DNA of 64,000 nt from Chryseobacterium culicis (GTDB lineage Bacteria > Bacteroidota > Bacteroidia > Flavobacteriales > Weeksellaceae), in contig NZ_FNWQ01000001.1 in assembly GCF_900108365.1 (NCBI RefSeq), forward strand, positions 372,001-436,000, read 5' to 3'. Under the pieces are notes generated by a model that searched no databases, was not told the origin of the DNA, and saw only the letters and a list, made by a program, of their open reading frames with translations. This document shows, in pieces, positions 28,579-37,427 of the stretch. The position numbers and the translations under genes were made by a program. How positions within the stretch are numbered: the stretch's first letter is position 1; each line of letters starts with the position of its first letter.

Positions 28579-29769
28579 ATGAATCTTCACGAGTATCAAT
28601 CAAAAGAGATTTTATCAAAGTATGGAGTAGCTATCCAACGTGGTTTCGTTGCCAATAACGTAGATGAAGCTGTAGCAGCTGCTGAAAAATTGACTGCTGA
28701 AACCGGAGCACAGGCTTGGGTTGTAAAAGCACAGATTCACGCAGGTGGTCGTGGTAAAGGTGGGGGTGTTAAGTTTTCTCCAAACATGGATAAGCTTAAA
28801 GAAAACGCTCAGAATATCATCGGAATGCAGTTGGTAACTCCACAAACTTCTGCTGAAGGTAAAAAAGTAAACTCTGTTTTGATTGCAGAAGATGTTTATT
28901 ATCCTGGAGAATCTGAAACCAGAGAATTCTATGTTTCTATTCTTTTAGACAGAGCTGAAGGAAAAAATACAATCGTATATTCTACTGAAGGAGGTATGGA
29001 TATTGAGCACGTTGCTGAAGTAACTCCTCATTTGATCCACAACGAACTGATTGACCCAGCTATCGGTCTTCAGGGATTCCAGGCTAGAAAAATTGCTTTC
29101 AACCTGGGTCTTGAAGGAAACGCATTCAAAGAATTTGTGAAATTTATTTCTTCTCTATACAATGCGTATACAGGAATTGATGCTTCTCTTTTCGAAATCA
29201 ATCCGGTATTAAAAACTTCTGATAACAAAATTATCGCTGTAGATGCTAAAGTTACTTTGGATGATAACTCATTGTTCCGTCACAAAGACCTAGCTGAGCT
29301 TAGAGATACAAGAGAAGAAGATCCAATGGATGTAGAGGCTGGTGAAGCTGGTCTTAACTTCGTAAAACTAGACGGTAACGTTGCCTGTATGGTAAACGGA
29401 GCTGGTCTTGCAATGGCCACTATGGATATCATCAAATTATCTGGTGGTAACCCTGCCAACTTCCTTGACGTAGGTGGTACAGCAGATGCTCAGAGAGTAC
29501 AGACTGCTTTCGGAATCATCTTAAGAGATCCAAACGTAAAAGCTATTTTGATCAACATCTTCGGAGGTATTGTAAGATGTGACAGAGTTGCTCAGGGTGT
29601 TGTAGACGCTTATAAAGCTATGGGCAGCCTTCCAGTTCCGTTGATCGTAAGATTACAGGGAACTAATGCTGTAGAAGCTAAAAAGTTAATTGACGAGTCT
29701 GGTCTTCCGGTACATTCTGCCATTACTTTAGAAGAAGCTGCAAACAAAGTAAAAGAAGTTTTAGCATAA
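28579..29769 (+). CDS. sucC: Succinyl-CoA synthetase (ADP-forming) beta subunit
   Basis: The beta subunit of the TCA-cycle enzyme that makes succinate and ATP from succinyl-CoA. At 396 residues it is full length. The ATP-grasp start MNLHEYQSKEIL, KAQIHAGGRGKGGGV (residues about 54-68) and the C-terminal CoA-ligase motif INIFGGIVRCDRVAQG (about 320-335) are all present. No sucD lies beside it, so the alpha subunit is encoded elsewhere. A strong terminator follows. Confidence 0.99.
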   Translation: MNLHEYQSKEILSKYGVAIQRGFVANNVDEAVAAAEKLTAETGAQAWVVKAQIHAGGRGKGGGVKFSPNMDKLKENAQNIIGMQLVTPQTSAEGKKVNSVLIAEDVYYPGESETREFYVSILLDRAEGKNTIVYSTEGGMDIEHVAEVTPHLIHNELIDPAIGLQGFQARKIAFNLGLEGNAFKEFVKFISSLYNAYTGIDASLFEINPVLKTSDNKIIAVDAKVTLDDNSLFRHKDLAELRDTREEDPMDVEAGEAGLNFVKLDGNVACMVNGAGLAMATMDIIKLSGGNPANFLDVGGTADAQRVQTAFGIILRDPNVKAILINIFGGIVRCDRVAQGVVDAYKAMGSLPVPLIVRLQGTNAVEAKKLIDESGLPVHSAITLEEAANKVKEVLA

Positions 29770-29796
29770 TCTGAAATTTTAAAATAATATAAAAAA

Positions 29797-29824
29797 CCGC
29801 TCCATTTTTTGGAGCGGTTTTTTG
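29797..29824 (+). terminator. sucC terminator
   Basis: AAAACCGCTCC and GGAGCGGTTTT flank an ATTTTTT loop, followed by TTTG and T-runs, 28 nt after the stop. Confidence 0.93.
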
Positions 29825-29918
29825 TTTTAAAAAGTAAATGAGTTCGTAGATTGAATCTTTTCCCATTTAACTTTTAAATTTTATTTGAAAGCAAAAATGT
29901 ACGCTGATCAATGATTTA

Positions 29919-30806
29919 TTATTTATCCTGATGGGTTTCAGGTACAATGTTTTCACCGGTTGTAATACTGATGCTTGTAGGAGTCACCAGCTGAACTTTA
30001 TCCGCATCCAGACGCTCTTTTATACTCAGATAAGCTTTACTTCGTACCTGCGCAAGATTAGCGCCTACTTTGATCCAGAATTTCACCTGTAGGTTAAACG
30101 CACCCTGCTTAAGATCTGTAAAGATGACCTCTACAGTATCAAGCTTATCTACGTTATCAAGATTTTTGACCACATCAAGAATTCCTTTCTGTGCTTTTGT
30201 AATGTCTTCATCAGCCGGAATTTCAAAATTTAGTATAATCCTGCGCTGTGGGGAAGCGGTAATATTATAAAAAGGAGCGTTGAAAACCACCTGATTGGGA
30301 ATGTAGGCTTTTTTACCGTCATCAGTAAGAATTTTGGTAGTTAAGAAACCTATTTCCTGTACCGTTCCGGAGTGCGTTCCAATGGTGATATAATCTCCTA
30401 CTTTGTAAGCTTTGTCAATACCAATAAGCATTCCCGAGAAAATACTTGAAACAAGATCTTTAAGAGCAACCCCGGCAATAACCCCCGCAACTCCTAAGCT
30501 TCCGATAAACTTCCATAGAAAACCGCTGAAGCCCATGATTTCAAGAGCAATAAAAGTTCCCATCAGCATAATCAGAAACCTGAAAATACTGATTAAAGTA
30601 ACTAATGAGCTCTCTTTACGGCTTTTAGGAAAGAATTTATGAAATAGATTTACTGCACCCTTACTTAAATATTTACTGGTAATAAGGAAAAAAGTAAATA
30701 CTAAAATTCCGACAATCAGTTTCGGTGTAAGCGCAGCGAATGTCACATACCAATTTTCCAATACTTTGTAAACCACGTCTACATACCTGAGTCCCGTTTT
30801 CTCCAT
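29919..30806 (-). CDS. Small-conductance mechanosensitive channel (MscS family)
   Basis: This 295-residue MscS-type channel opens under hypo-osmotic stress to release solutes. It has three membrane helices (about 25-110). The pore-lining TM3 is glycine/alanine-rich (GVAGVIAGVALKDLVSSIFSG), followed by the beta-domain IDKAYKVGDYITIGTHSGTVQEIGF and a C-terminal alpha/beta domain. The length is typical of the compact family. It is convergent with sucC and divergent from the peroxiredoxin. Confidence 0.96.
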   Translation of the reverse strand: MEKTGLRYVDVVYKVLENWYVTFAALTPKLIVGILVFTFFLITSKYLSKGAVNLFHKFFPKSRKESSLVTLISIFRFLIMLMGTFIALEIMGFSGFLWKFIGSLGVAGVIAGVALKDLVSSIFSGMLIGIDKAYKVGDYITIGTHSGTVQEIGFLTTKILTDDGKKAYIPNQVVFNAPFYNITASPQRRIILNFEIPADEDITKAQKGILDVVKNLDNVDKLDTVEVIFTDLKQGAFNLQVKFWIKVGANLAQVRSKAYLSIKERLDADKVQLVTPTSISITTGENIVPETHQDK

Positions 30807-30850
30807 GAATAAAAAAAATTTAATTAAAGATATAAATTTTCATCAAAAAA

Positions 30851-30881
30851 TTTGCCAGTTCAAAAAAGTCTACTAAATTTG
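30851..30881 (+). promoter_or_regulatory. Near-ideal Bacteroidota promoter for the peroxiredoxin
   Basis: TTTG (30851-30854) and TAAATTTG (30874-30881) are separated by exactly 19 nt, matching the TTTG-N19-TAnnTTTG consensus. The ATG lies 22 nt downstream. Confidence 0.85.
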
Positions 30882-30903
30882 TAGACTATAAAGAAAGAAC
30901 ATT

Positions 30904-31539
30904 ATGTCAATCAAACTAGGAGATACAGCACCCAATTTTCAGGCAGAGTCATCTGTAGGCGACATTAATTTTTATCATTATCTGGGAGATTCCTGGGGAA
31001 TTCTGTTTTCGCATCCTGCAGATTATACGCCGGTATGCACTACAGAGCTTGGATATACCGCAAAACTGCAGTCTGAATTTGATGCCAGGGGAACCAAAGT
31101 AATCGCCTTAAGTGTAGATGGAGTAGAGGATCATCAAAACTGGGTGAAAGACATTGACGAGACTCAAAAAACCCATGTTCAGTTTCCTATTATTGCTGAT
31201 AAAGACAGAAAAGTTTCAGAGCTGTATGATTTTATTCACCCGAATGCTTCTGTTACTGCTACTGTACGTTCTCTTCTGATTATTGACCCTTCCAAAAAAG
31301 TAAGGCTGATTATTACCTATCCGGCCTCCACAGGAAGGAATTTTAACGAAATCCTTAGAGTGCTGGATTCTTTACAGCTGGTAGATGACTATCGTGTGGC
31401 TACACCTGTTAACTGGGAAAACGGAGAAGATGTCATTATTCCGCCTACGATCTCCACAGAGGAAGCCAGAGAATTGTTTCCGAAGGGCGTAACGGAGATA
31501 AAGCCATATCTAAGATATACGCCTCAACCTAATACATGA
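30904..31539 (+). CDS. Peroxiredoxin, 1-Cys (Prx6) type
   Basis: This 211-residue peroxidase reduces hydrogen peroxide and organic hydroperoxides. The peroxidatic motif is HPADYTPVCTTELG with Cys45; I see no second cysteine, so it is a 1-Cys enzyme of the Prx6/AhpC-TSA group. The C-terminal extension with DDYRVATPVNW and the ending YLRYTPQPNT is typical. It has its own strong promoter and terminator and is monocistronic. Confidence 0.97.
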   Translation: MSIKLGDTAPNFQAESSVGDINFYHYLGDSWGILFSHPADYTPVCTTELGYTAKLQSEFDARGTKVIALSVDGVEDHQNWVKDIDETQKTHVQFPIIADKDRKVSELYDFIHPNASVTATVRSLLIIDPSKKVRLIITYPASTGRNFNEILRVLDSLQLVDDYRVATPVNWENGEDVIIPPTISTEEARELFPKGVTEIKPYLRYTPQPNT

Positions 31540-31577
31540 TTTATTTGATTTTTTATAGTTTAGTTTTAATTTGTACG

Positions 31578-31613
31578 AAAAGTGCCCCGAAAAGATTTCC
31601 GGGGCACTTTATT
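31578..31613. terminator. Bidirectional terminator after peroxiredoxin
   Basis: AAAGTGCCCCG and CGGGGCACTTT enclose a 10-nt loop. A T-run follows on the plus strand and A-rich sequence precedes, serving both convergent genes. Confidence 0.9.
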
Positions 31614-31634
31614 TTTTTATAAGTATTTCAGTAA

Positions 31635-32225
31635 TTACTTAACGTCGTTGATGATTTGTTTACCTTTAGATGTAGGAAGATAAATCTGGAATCCTAAACC
31701 AAAAGTAATTTTGTTGGTATATCCACCGCTACCAAATCCAGCGTTTGCATCATATTTTACTAGACCTTCCAGTCCGATGTTCGGAGTGATGAAGTAAGAG
31801 TAACCAGGTCCGAATCCAAAGTTAAGACCATTGGAAGAAGAACCTCCTTTAGAGATAGAAGTACCACCTACACCTAAATTACCTTCGAAGAACCATCTTC
31901 CGTGGTGTAACAGGTTATCTACACCCTGTTCTCCAGGATTAAGATAGTAACGTCCTAATGCTCCTACGTTATAGGTGAAAGTAGTAGGTGCATCTTTAGC
32001 TCCTTTAAAACCTAAATCTACGTATCCTCCTAATGCAATATTGTCTTCAATGAAATAAGCTCCTTTAGGCTGAATGTTAAAATCATAACCACCTCCTTTG
32101 TTTAAACCGAAGTTGGCTCCTGCAAGGTTACCACCTACCATCCAATTACCTTTTTGAATCTGAGCGTTGGCAGTTGCTGTTAAGCCTGCTACGGCTAATA
32201 TCCCTGTTAAAATAAGTTTTTTCAT
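31635..32225 (-). CDS. Small outer-membrane beta-barrel protein
   Basis: This 196-residue protein has a signal peptide (MKKLILTGILAVAGLTATANA) and alternating glycine/aromatic strands typical of 8-10-stranded barrels (ENIALGGYVDLGFKGAK, RWFFEGNLGVGGTSI, GFGPGYSYFITPNIGLEGLVKYD). Its ending GLGFQIYLPTSK shows the amphipathic final strands. The family resembles the generic OmpA-like/porin-like barrel group of Bacteroidota, with no known function. It is monocistronic. Confidence 0.88.
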   Translation of the reverse strand: MKKLILTGILAVAGLTATANAQIQKGNWMVGGNLAGANFGLNKGGGYDFNIQPKGAYFIEDNIALGGYVDLGFKGAKDAPTTFTYNVGALGRYYLNPGEQGVDNLLHHGRWFFEGNLGVGGTSISKGGSSSNGLNFGFGPGYSYFITPNIGLEGLVKYDANAGFGSGGYTNKITFGLGFQIYLPTSKGKQIINDVK

Positions 32226-32491
32226 AATTTATTATTTTAATAATTAAATGTTATTATTCACGAATTATAGAAAAAACAATAAATGTGCCATTCTCTTAAT
32301 TTTAGGTAATTTTTCTAAATAAACGTTAACATTGTCAGGAAGATATATTTTATTTTTTTAACATATTATGTGAAGATTTCGTAATGATAAAGAGAATAAA
32401 ACATCGCTTTTGGAATGAAAATGATAATAGCAGGGTCAGATTACTAATGGCCTGTAATTTTCGTTTTTTCTTCAATCAATTGCTGAATACT

Positions 32492-33007
32492 TTAAATAAA
32501 TAATAATATCAGCGAAACAATCAGTCCTGCAATCGTAAACCTGATACCACGTTTGAATGCTTTTGTTTTAGGGTTAAACATCCAGAAGCTTGAAATTACA
32601 AAAAAGAAGAGAGAAACGCCAAAAAATACGCTCAGAGGTGATATGGCGTCTTTTGACTGGGATTTGTGAAGAGAAACCATTTTATCCAATACAAAAGGCA
32701 GTTCTTTTTTGGTATATTTTGCTTTTCCGGTAGCGCTGTCGTACGTTCCCTGTTTAAAATAGAGAATGCTTCCTTCTGTTTTTTCCACTTCAAGACCTTT
32801 CATCTTAAGTTCCTTTTTCAGTTCTTTTTCGGTAAGGTTGGCTGCAATGTTTTTTTCATATTTCTTTTCGCTTTTCAGAAAATCTGTGTCTCTGTACACC
32901 AAAAGGATTCCGCTTAAAGAATACACGGCCATGATTCCGGCAAGGAAATAGCCAAGATAGCGGTGCGTAACTCTCATGAAACTTCTTGTGTCTTTAATCT
33001 TATCCAT
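32492..33007 (-). CDS. PepSY-domain membrane protein
   Basis: This 171-residue inner-membrane protein begins RSFMRVTHRYLGYFLAGIMAVYSLSGILLVY, the PepSY-associated transmembrane block (His-Arg-Tyr plus one helix). A periplasmic PepSY part follows (about 45-115) and a second helix pair lies near the C terminus. Such proteins often accompany TonB siderophore receptors as ferric-siderophore reductases or accessory factors. It lies 95 nt downstream of the TonB receptor in the same direction, which supports a shared role in iron uptake. It is short compared with full-length reductases. Confidence 0.88.
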   Translation of the reverse strand: MDKIKDTRSFMRVTHRYLGYFLAGIMAVYSLSGILLVYRDTDFLKSEKKYEKNIAANLTEKELKKELKMKGLEVEKTEGSILYFKQGTYDSATGKAKYTKKELPFVLDKMVSLHKSQSKDAISPLSVFFGVSLFFFVISSFWMFNPKTKAFKRGIRFTIAGLIVSLILLFI

Positions 33008-33102
33008 ATCTTATCGTTTTGTTTTTGTTTTTAAATTTCAAAAGTGGAAACTGCAAAAATGCAATCTCCACTTTTTATGAAAGAATGATTATATTAATAT
33101 TT

Positions 33103-35388
33103 CTAGAGTCTGTAGGTCAGCGTGAAATAGTAGTTTCTTGGCGTAATAGGATTCACAGAATAGTTTTCGTGAACATTGTAGTTTACGACATCAAACAAGT
33201 TGCCCACTCTGCCCTGGATGGAGAATTTGTTCCACTCATAGCCCACAGATACAGAAACGGTAGTGTAATCTTTCAGATCAAACATTCTGCTCACATTGTT
33301 TCTGCTTGTGTTGGTAGATTTGGTATCATTCCATCCTGCAATTCTGTCTCCGATGTAGTATACTCCGGCTCCTATTTTCAGCCCTTTTACATAATTTGTA
33401 AACTTGTAGAAAACGGAAGCATTTGCAGTGGTGGCTGGTGTTCTTACCAGTCTTTGGTTTTCAACATATCCCTTTTCAGGAGTATCTGTGTACACGGAAT
33501 TATTATAAGAGAATCCTCCTATAATGGATAGGTTTTCCGTAGGATTTCCGGTAATGTCCAGCTCTACACCACGGCTTCTCATATTTCCTGCAAACTCTTT
33601 AAGATTGGCATCTGTAGAATTTACCGGAGCTCCGTTTGGAGTGGAAGCGAACCAATAAGTCTGGTAGTAATTATTGTACATAATCTGGTAAGCCGTCAGA
33701 TTAACCGCTAAAGCATTGTTCCAGAAATTCTTTTTTACACCGATTTCGTATTGATCAACGGTAGATGGCTTAATGCTTTGTTTTGACAGTGTATTGAGCT
33801 GATTTTGAACCTGTGTTACAGACTGATTGGTATTTACTGTTCCAAATTGATCTGAAGTATATCCCGCGTTGGATGCAAACGAATTTGTGTACGTGGCGAA
33901 CACGGAAAGGTTTTCATTCGGTGCATAAACCAAACCTACTTTTGGAGAAAATGCATTGTCGGATGTTGAAGAATTGGCTACTTCAATTTTATCATTTAAT
34001 GTAAAACGGGTGGTCAGCGTAGGCATATTTTCTACATAAGACCATCTTAACCCTGCCATAACTTTCAGCTGTTTTGTTATGCTGATAAAATCCTGTGCAT
34101 ATACTCCTATTCTTCTTGTATTGATTCTGTTTCTTGTGTTAAGGGTAGAATTGGGCATACCTACACTTCCCCAGGTTGAAGGATCATCTAAATATAAAAG
34201 ATTGGTTGGAGCCGTAATATTATAGGCATAAGCATCTGCCTGGTTATAATCTGCATCTGCCCCGATTAAAACTTTATGGTTGATTTTTCCGGTGTTGAAT
34301 TCACCATTGATGTTGACCTGTGCGGAAGTATAATTTTGCTCGTTGTATGTTCTGCCAAAAGGTCTTTTCCATGATAATCGGTTAGGATTTACGGCTGGAT
34401 CTTTCGTGTCATAAATCCACTGCACTCTTTCTGAAGAAAAATAATCTTTAGTATAGTTTTGGTAAGAAGCAGTTGCATTTAAAGACCATCTTTCATTAAA
34501 CTGGTGGTTAAACGTTACGTTGGTAGACGCTTGCTGTACATTTTGATATTGCCAGTCGGTTCCGAAGAATGTGCTTCTGGAAACGCCATCATTCAGTCTG
34601 TAGCTTTGATCTCTTTCGGTAATGGATCCAAGACCAAAATCAGGAGTGAAGTTATTTTTAAGATAGTCAGCCTCTACAATTAATTGGGATTTATCACTTA
34701 GATTAAATAAAAATGAGGGATTAAAATAGTATTTTTCAGATTGCACCACATCTCTGAAACTTTCGGCATATTCATATGTTCCGTTTACTCTGAATGCGAT
34801 ATTCTTGGATAGTGGTCCGTAAACATCTACCGTTGGTTTGTAAGAGTTCCAGCTCCCGCCATTTAATCCGATGCTCCCGCCAAAATTGAATTTAGGCTTT
34901 TTCGTAATCATATTAATAATACCTCCGGCAGCGGTATTTCCGTACAGCATGGCATTGGCTCCCTTTAACACTTCCACTCTTTCAAGACCGCTTACTTCAG
35001 GGAAAACTCCACTGTTGATCCTTGCTCCATTCTTGAAGATATTATCATTCCCCAGGATAAAACCACGGCCTCCAAAGCTGTCCTGAGAATTACCTCTGGA
35101 AGAAGTAATATACATTCCGTTGATATTCTGAAGAACATCACTCAGCTGTTTGGCCTGCTGCTGCTCAATAATTTCGTGAGTCACAATGGCAATAGGCTGG
35201 GGATTCTCCATGACCGTCAGGTTAGATTTTGTTGACAATGGTCTAGCCTGGTTTGGATTTCCGGTTTTATGAAGATTGATATCCTCAATGGTTTGAGTTC
35301 TGATGGTATCTGCCTCAGCATTTTTTAACTGAGAACTTGCAGAAACAGCGATGAATAACAGACCTAAAGTAAGTAGTTGTTTTTTCAT
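33103..35388 (-). CDS. TonB-dependent siderophore receptor
   Basis: This is an outer-membrane siderophore receptor of about 761 residues from the start at 35388 (MKKQLLTLG). A signal peptide runs to SASSQ. The plug domain shows NLTVMENPQPIAIVTHEII, which resembles the TonB-box/plug start, and RGFILGNDNIFKNG. The 22-strand barrel ends with the classical C-terminal strand YFTLTYRL. The receptor has no CarboxypepD-like N-terminal extension, unlike SusC-type receptors, so a siderophore ligand is likelier than a glycan. The longer frame to 35424 overlaps the -7 box (35422-35429), so the internal ATG is preferred. It precedes the PepSY gene, and a palindrome lies upstream. Confidence 0.93.
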   Translation of the reverse strand: MKKQLLTLGLLFIAVSASSQLKNAEADTIRTQTIEDINLHKTGNPNQARPLSTKSNLTVMENPQPIAIVTHEIIEQQQAKQLSDVLQNINGMYITSSRGNSQDSFGGRGFILGNDNIFKNGARINSGVFPEVSGLERVEVLKGANAMLYGNTAAGGIINMITKKPKFNFGGSIGLNGGSWNSYKPTVDVYGPLSKNIAFRVNGTYEYAESFRDVVQSEKYYFNPSFLFNLSDKSQLIVEADYLKNNFTPDFGLGSITERDQSYRLNDGVSRSTFFGTDWQYQNVQQASTNVTFNHQFNERWSLNATASYQNYTKDYFSSERVQWIYDTKDPAVNPNRLSWKRPFGRTYNEQNYTSAQVNINGEFNTGKINHKVLIGADADYNQADAYAYNITAPTNLLYLDDPSTWGSVGMPNSTLNTRNRINTRRIGVYAQDFISITKQLKVMAGLRWSYVENMPTLTTRFTLNDKIEVANSSTSDNAFSPKVGLVYAPNENLSVFATYTNSFASNAGYTSDQFGTVNTNQSVTQVQNQLNTLSKQSIKPSTVDQYEIGVKKNFWNNALAVNLTAYQIMYNNYYQTYWFASTPNGAPVNSTDANLKEFAGNMRSRGVELDITGNPTENLSIIGGFSYNNSVYTDTPEKGYVENQRLVRTPATTANASVFYKFTNYVKGLKIGAGVYYIGDRIAGWNDTKSTNTSRNNVSRMFDLKDYTTVSVSVGYEWNKFSIQGRVGNLFDVVNYNVHENYSVNPITPRNYYFTLTYRL

Positions 35389-35421
35389 TTTATTTTTATG
35401 TAGAACAGTTTTAAATAAGCG

Positions 35422-35429
35422 CAAAAGTA
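35422..35429 (-). promoter_or_regulatory. -7 box of the siderophore receptor (TACTTTTG)
   Basis: A perfect TAnnTTTG on the minus strand, 33 nt ahead of the ATG at 35388. TTTA is found near the -33 position. Confidence 0.6.
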
Positions 35430-35460
35430 AGTATTTGTTTAGAATAGATAAAAATAATTT

Positions 35461-35476
35461 TATGATTTAAATCATA
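35461..35476. promoter_or_regulatory. 16-bp perfect palindrome upstream of TonB receptor
   Basis: TATGATTTAAATCATA is a perfect 16-bp palindrome about 75 nt upstream of the receptor ATG and about 30 nt above its -7 box. It may be an operator for an iron or metal regulator (inferred). Confidence 0.4.
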
Positions 35477-35727
35477 TTTCGATAATAATGGCATGGATTA
35501 TTTCTATACTTCTTGCTAGCAAAGAAGTATAGAATTTTTTAGGATGGCTAGGGAATGGTAAGATAAATTATATCTTAAGAAAGGAAAAGCATATCTTTGA
35601 ATTTATGTAAATACAGAGAGTCACTTTTTCTATAGATCCAAAGATTATACTGTTAAGACTATGGTTGAGGTGTTTTAGGCAGTCTTAAATATTGTAGATA
35701 ATGCAGAAACATTAAATGATGATATAA

Positions 35728-35798
35728 AAAATTTTGTTATGTAACAAAATTTTATAAATTTGTTATATCAATTTGTTGTCTCAACAAAACAACAAATT
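35728..35798. repeat. Two AT-rich inverted repeats
   Basis: A 12-bp perfect inverted repeat (AAAATTTTGTTA at 35728-35739, complement at 35742-35753) is followed by a 9-bp one (AATTTGTTG 35770-35778, complement 35790-35798). Both are rich in TGTTA/AACAA and sit just beyond the terminator of the small peptide gene. They may be protein-binding sites or remnants of a mobile element. Confidence 0.45.
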
Positions 35799-35802
35799 AA
35801 TT

Positions 35803-35832
35803 AAAAAAACCTCCTAAAGTAGGAGGCTTTTA
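35803..35832. terminator. Terminator of the 28-aa peptide gene
   Basis: CCTCCTA (35810-35816) and TAGGAGG (35820-35826) surround an AAG loop. On the minus strand seven T follow, and on the plus strand TTTT follows, so it is bidirectional but strongest for the minus gene. Confidence 0.9.
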
Positions 35833-35847
35833 CTAGAACAGATCTTA

Positions 35848-35934
35848 TTACTTCTTCTTGATTAAAGGCTTGATCTCCTTGAAAAGTTGAATAAGAACTA
35901 CTATAAGTTCCAGAAACGAATTGATATTTTCCAT
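35848..35934 (-). CDS. 28-aa hydrophobic/cationic peptide (toxin- or PSM-like)
   Basis: A 28-codon frame (ATG at 35934, TAA at 35848-35850) encodes a peptide with a hydrophobic amphipathic stretch SFLELIVVLIQLF, followed by KEIKPLIKKK. This charge pattern, short length and lysine tail resemble type I toxins and phenol-soluble modulins. The frame is preceded by a strong 9-bp hairpin in the leader (35952-35975) and a TAACTTTG -7 box (35986-35993), and is followed by a terminator. That predicts one small mRNA of about 170 nt. The similarity is by shape only; function is unproven. Confidence 0.6.
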   Translation of the reverse strand: MENINSFLELIVVLIQLFKEIKPLIKKK

Positions 35935-35951
35935 TTTGGAATTTCAAAACA

Positions 35952-35975
35952 AACTCGAGTTAGCGCTCGAGTTTA
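35952..35975 (-). promoter_or_regulatory. Leader hairpin of the 28-aa peptide gene
   Basis: AAACTCGAG and CTCGAGTTT (9 bp, perfect) flank a TTAGCG loop in the untranslated leader just before the ATG. It may block or time translation, as is usual for toxin mRNAs. Confidence 0.6.
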
Positions 35976-35985
35976 TTTGTATCTC

Positions 35986-35993
35986 AAAGTTAA
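35986..35993 (-). promoter_or_regulatory. -7 box of the 28-aa peptide gene (TAACTTTG)
   Basis: A perfect TAnnTTTG on the minus strand, upstream of the leader hairpin. No TTTG with 19-nt spacing was found. Confidence 0.5.
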
Positions 35994-36368
35994 TAAAACG
36001 TTTGTGATTTTTTTTAAAAAGTTTTCAACATTTATCAAATTTTCCCTTAAATAAAGGGTTTTTCGGATGATATTTTAAAAAATCCTATTTTGGCGTACTT
36101 TATCAGTTAAACATTTTTTTTTAATATACTGAGCTTTAGAATTTTATGTTTAAACATCCCTGTTATAAAATAGGATAAAATGGGTATTTGTAGGTGTTTT
36201 CAGGTAAATAATAAGAAAAAAATAAAATTTTTTGTATTTATTAGTGTACTAATTAATATATACTTGAAAGAGAAATGGCTAAAAATGTAGAATTTCATCT
36301 CTGACTTTATTACAAGCTTTTGATAATATTGAATAGTTTTTATAGATATATTTGTTAAAAATTTTAAT
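35994..36368. other. AT-rich intergenic stretch upstream of the Gfo/Idh gene
   Basis: The stretch is about 80 percent AT with T-runs and a TTTGTGATTTTTTT segment. I see no open frame or GC-rich hairpin. A TATATTTG box (TA TA TTTG) occurs about 15-20 nt before the next ATG. Confidence 0.5.
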
Positions 36369-37424
36369 ATGCAATTGGTAAAAGCAGGGCTTTGCGCCTT
36401 TGGAATGAGTGGAAAAGTGTTCCATGCTCCTTTTTTGAAGGAACATCCGGGATTTTACATTTCTGCTGTGGTAGAAAGAAGTAAGGAAGATTCAAAAGAA
36501 AAATATCCGGAAGCAACGATTTACCGTTCTGTAGAAGAAATGCTTCAGGATGCAGATATAGAGCTGGTGATCATTAATACTCCGGTTCAGACCCATTATG
36601 AATATGCGAAAAAAGCGCTGGAGGCCGGGAAAAATATTATTGTGGAAAAGCCTTTTACGGTAGATGTTTTTGAAGCGGAAGAGCTGGTGCAGTTGGCTGA
36701 AGAAAAAGGACTGTTCCTGAGTGTTTATCAAAACAGGAGATTTGACCGTGATTATTTACAGGTTCAAAAGCTGTTAAATGATAAAACAATAGGAAACATT
36801 AAAGAAGCAGAGATCCGTTTTGACAGATTCCGTACCACACCAAGTGGAAAACAGCATAAGGAAAGTCCGGAACAGGCAGGTTCAGGTTCACTTCACGATT
36901 TGGGAGCCCATCTTGTGGATCAGGCCGTACAATATTTTGGATATCCTGAAAAATTGTTTGCAGACGTATTTTCCATGAAAGGAAAAGAATTTGCCAACGA
37001 TTATTTTGAAATCCTCCTTTTCTATAAGGATGATCTGAGAGTGAGACTAAAAACATCGGTTTTCAGTAAAGAAGGTCATTATGCTTACACAATTCATGGT
37101 GACAGGGGAAGTTTCTTACAGGAAAGAACAGATAATCAGGAAAATGAACTGGTGGCAGGTGCTATCCCTGAATATGGTAGAGAATGGACACAGCCATTAC
37201 AGGAGCCTGATGGAATTTTAAATTTCCTGAATGAAAATTCCGAAACAGAAAGAATGCTGACTTCCAGTGAAGCAGGAAATTATATGGACTACTACCAGAA
37301 GATCTATGAACATATCGTTTTCGGATATGCTTTGCCGTCTCCGGGAAAAGAAATTATTCAGAATATGAAAATCATTGATGCTTCTCTTCAGAGTGCAAAA
37401 GAAGAAAGAATTATTCAATTATAA
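36369..37424 (+). CDS. Gfo/Idh/MocA family NAD(P)-dependent oxidoreductase
   Basis: This 351-residue dehydrogenase has an N-terminal Rossmann fold (GLCAFGMSGKVFHAPFL, about residues 8-24) and the MocA motif EKPFTVDVFEAEEL (about 95-108), with the catalytic Lys in EKP. The C-terminal domain carries SLHDLGAHLVDQAVQYFG. Such enzymes oxidise or epimerise sugars and inositols. The substrate is unknown. It is a single gene. Confidence 0.95.
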   Translation: MQLVKAGLCAFGMSGKVFHAPFLKEHPGFYISAVVERSKEDSKEKYPEATIYRSVEEMLQDADIELVIINTPVQTHYEYAKKALEAGKNIIVEKPFTVDVFEAEELVQLAEEKGLFLSVYQNRRFDRDYLQVQKLLNDKTIGNIKEAEIRFDRFRTTPSGKQHKESPEQAGSGSLHDLGAHLVDQAVQYFGYPEKLFADVFSMKGKEFANDYFEILLFYKDDLRVRLKTSVFSKEGHYAYTIHGDRGSFLQERTDNQENELVAGAIPEYGREWTQPLQEPDGILNFLNENSETERMLTSSEAGNYMDYYQKIYEHIVFGYALPSPGKEIIQNMKIIDASLQSAKEERIIQL

Positions 37425-37427
37425 CTA

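Noticed and set aside
33019..33531. 170-codon plus-strand frame opposite the TonB receptor
   Set aside because: It is antisense to a well-supported gene and has no family features.
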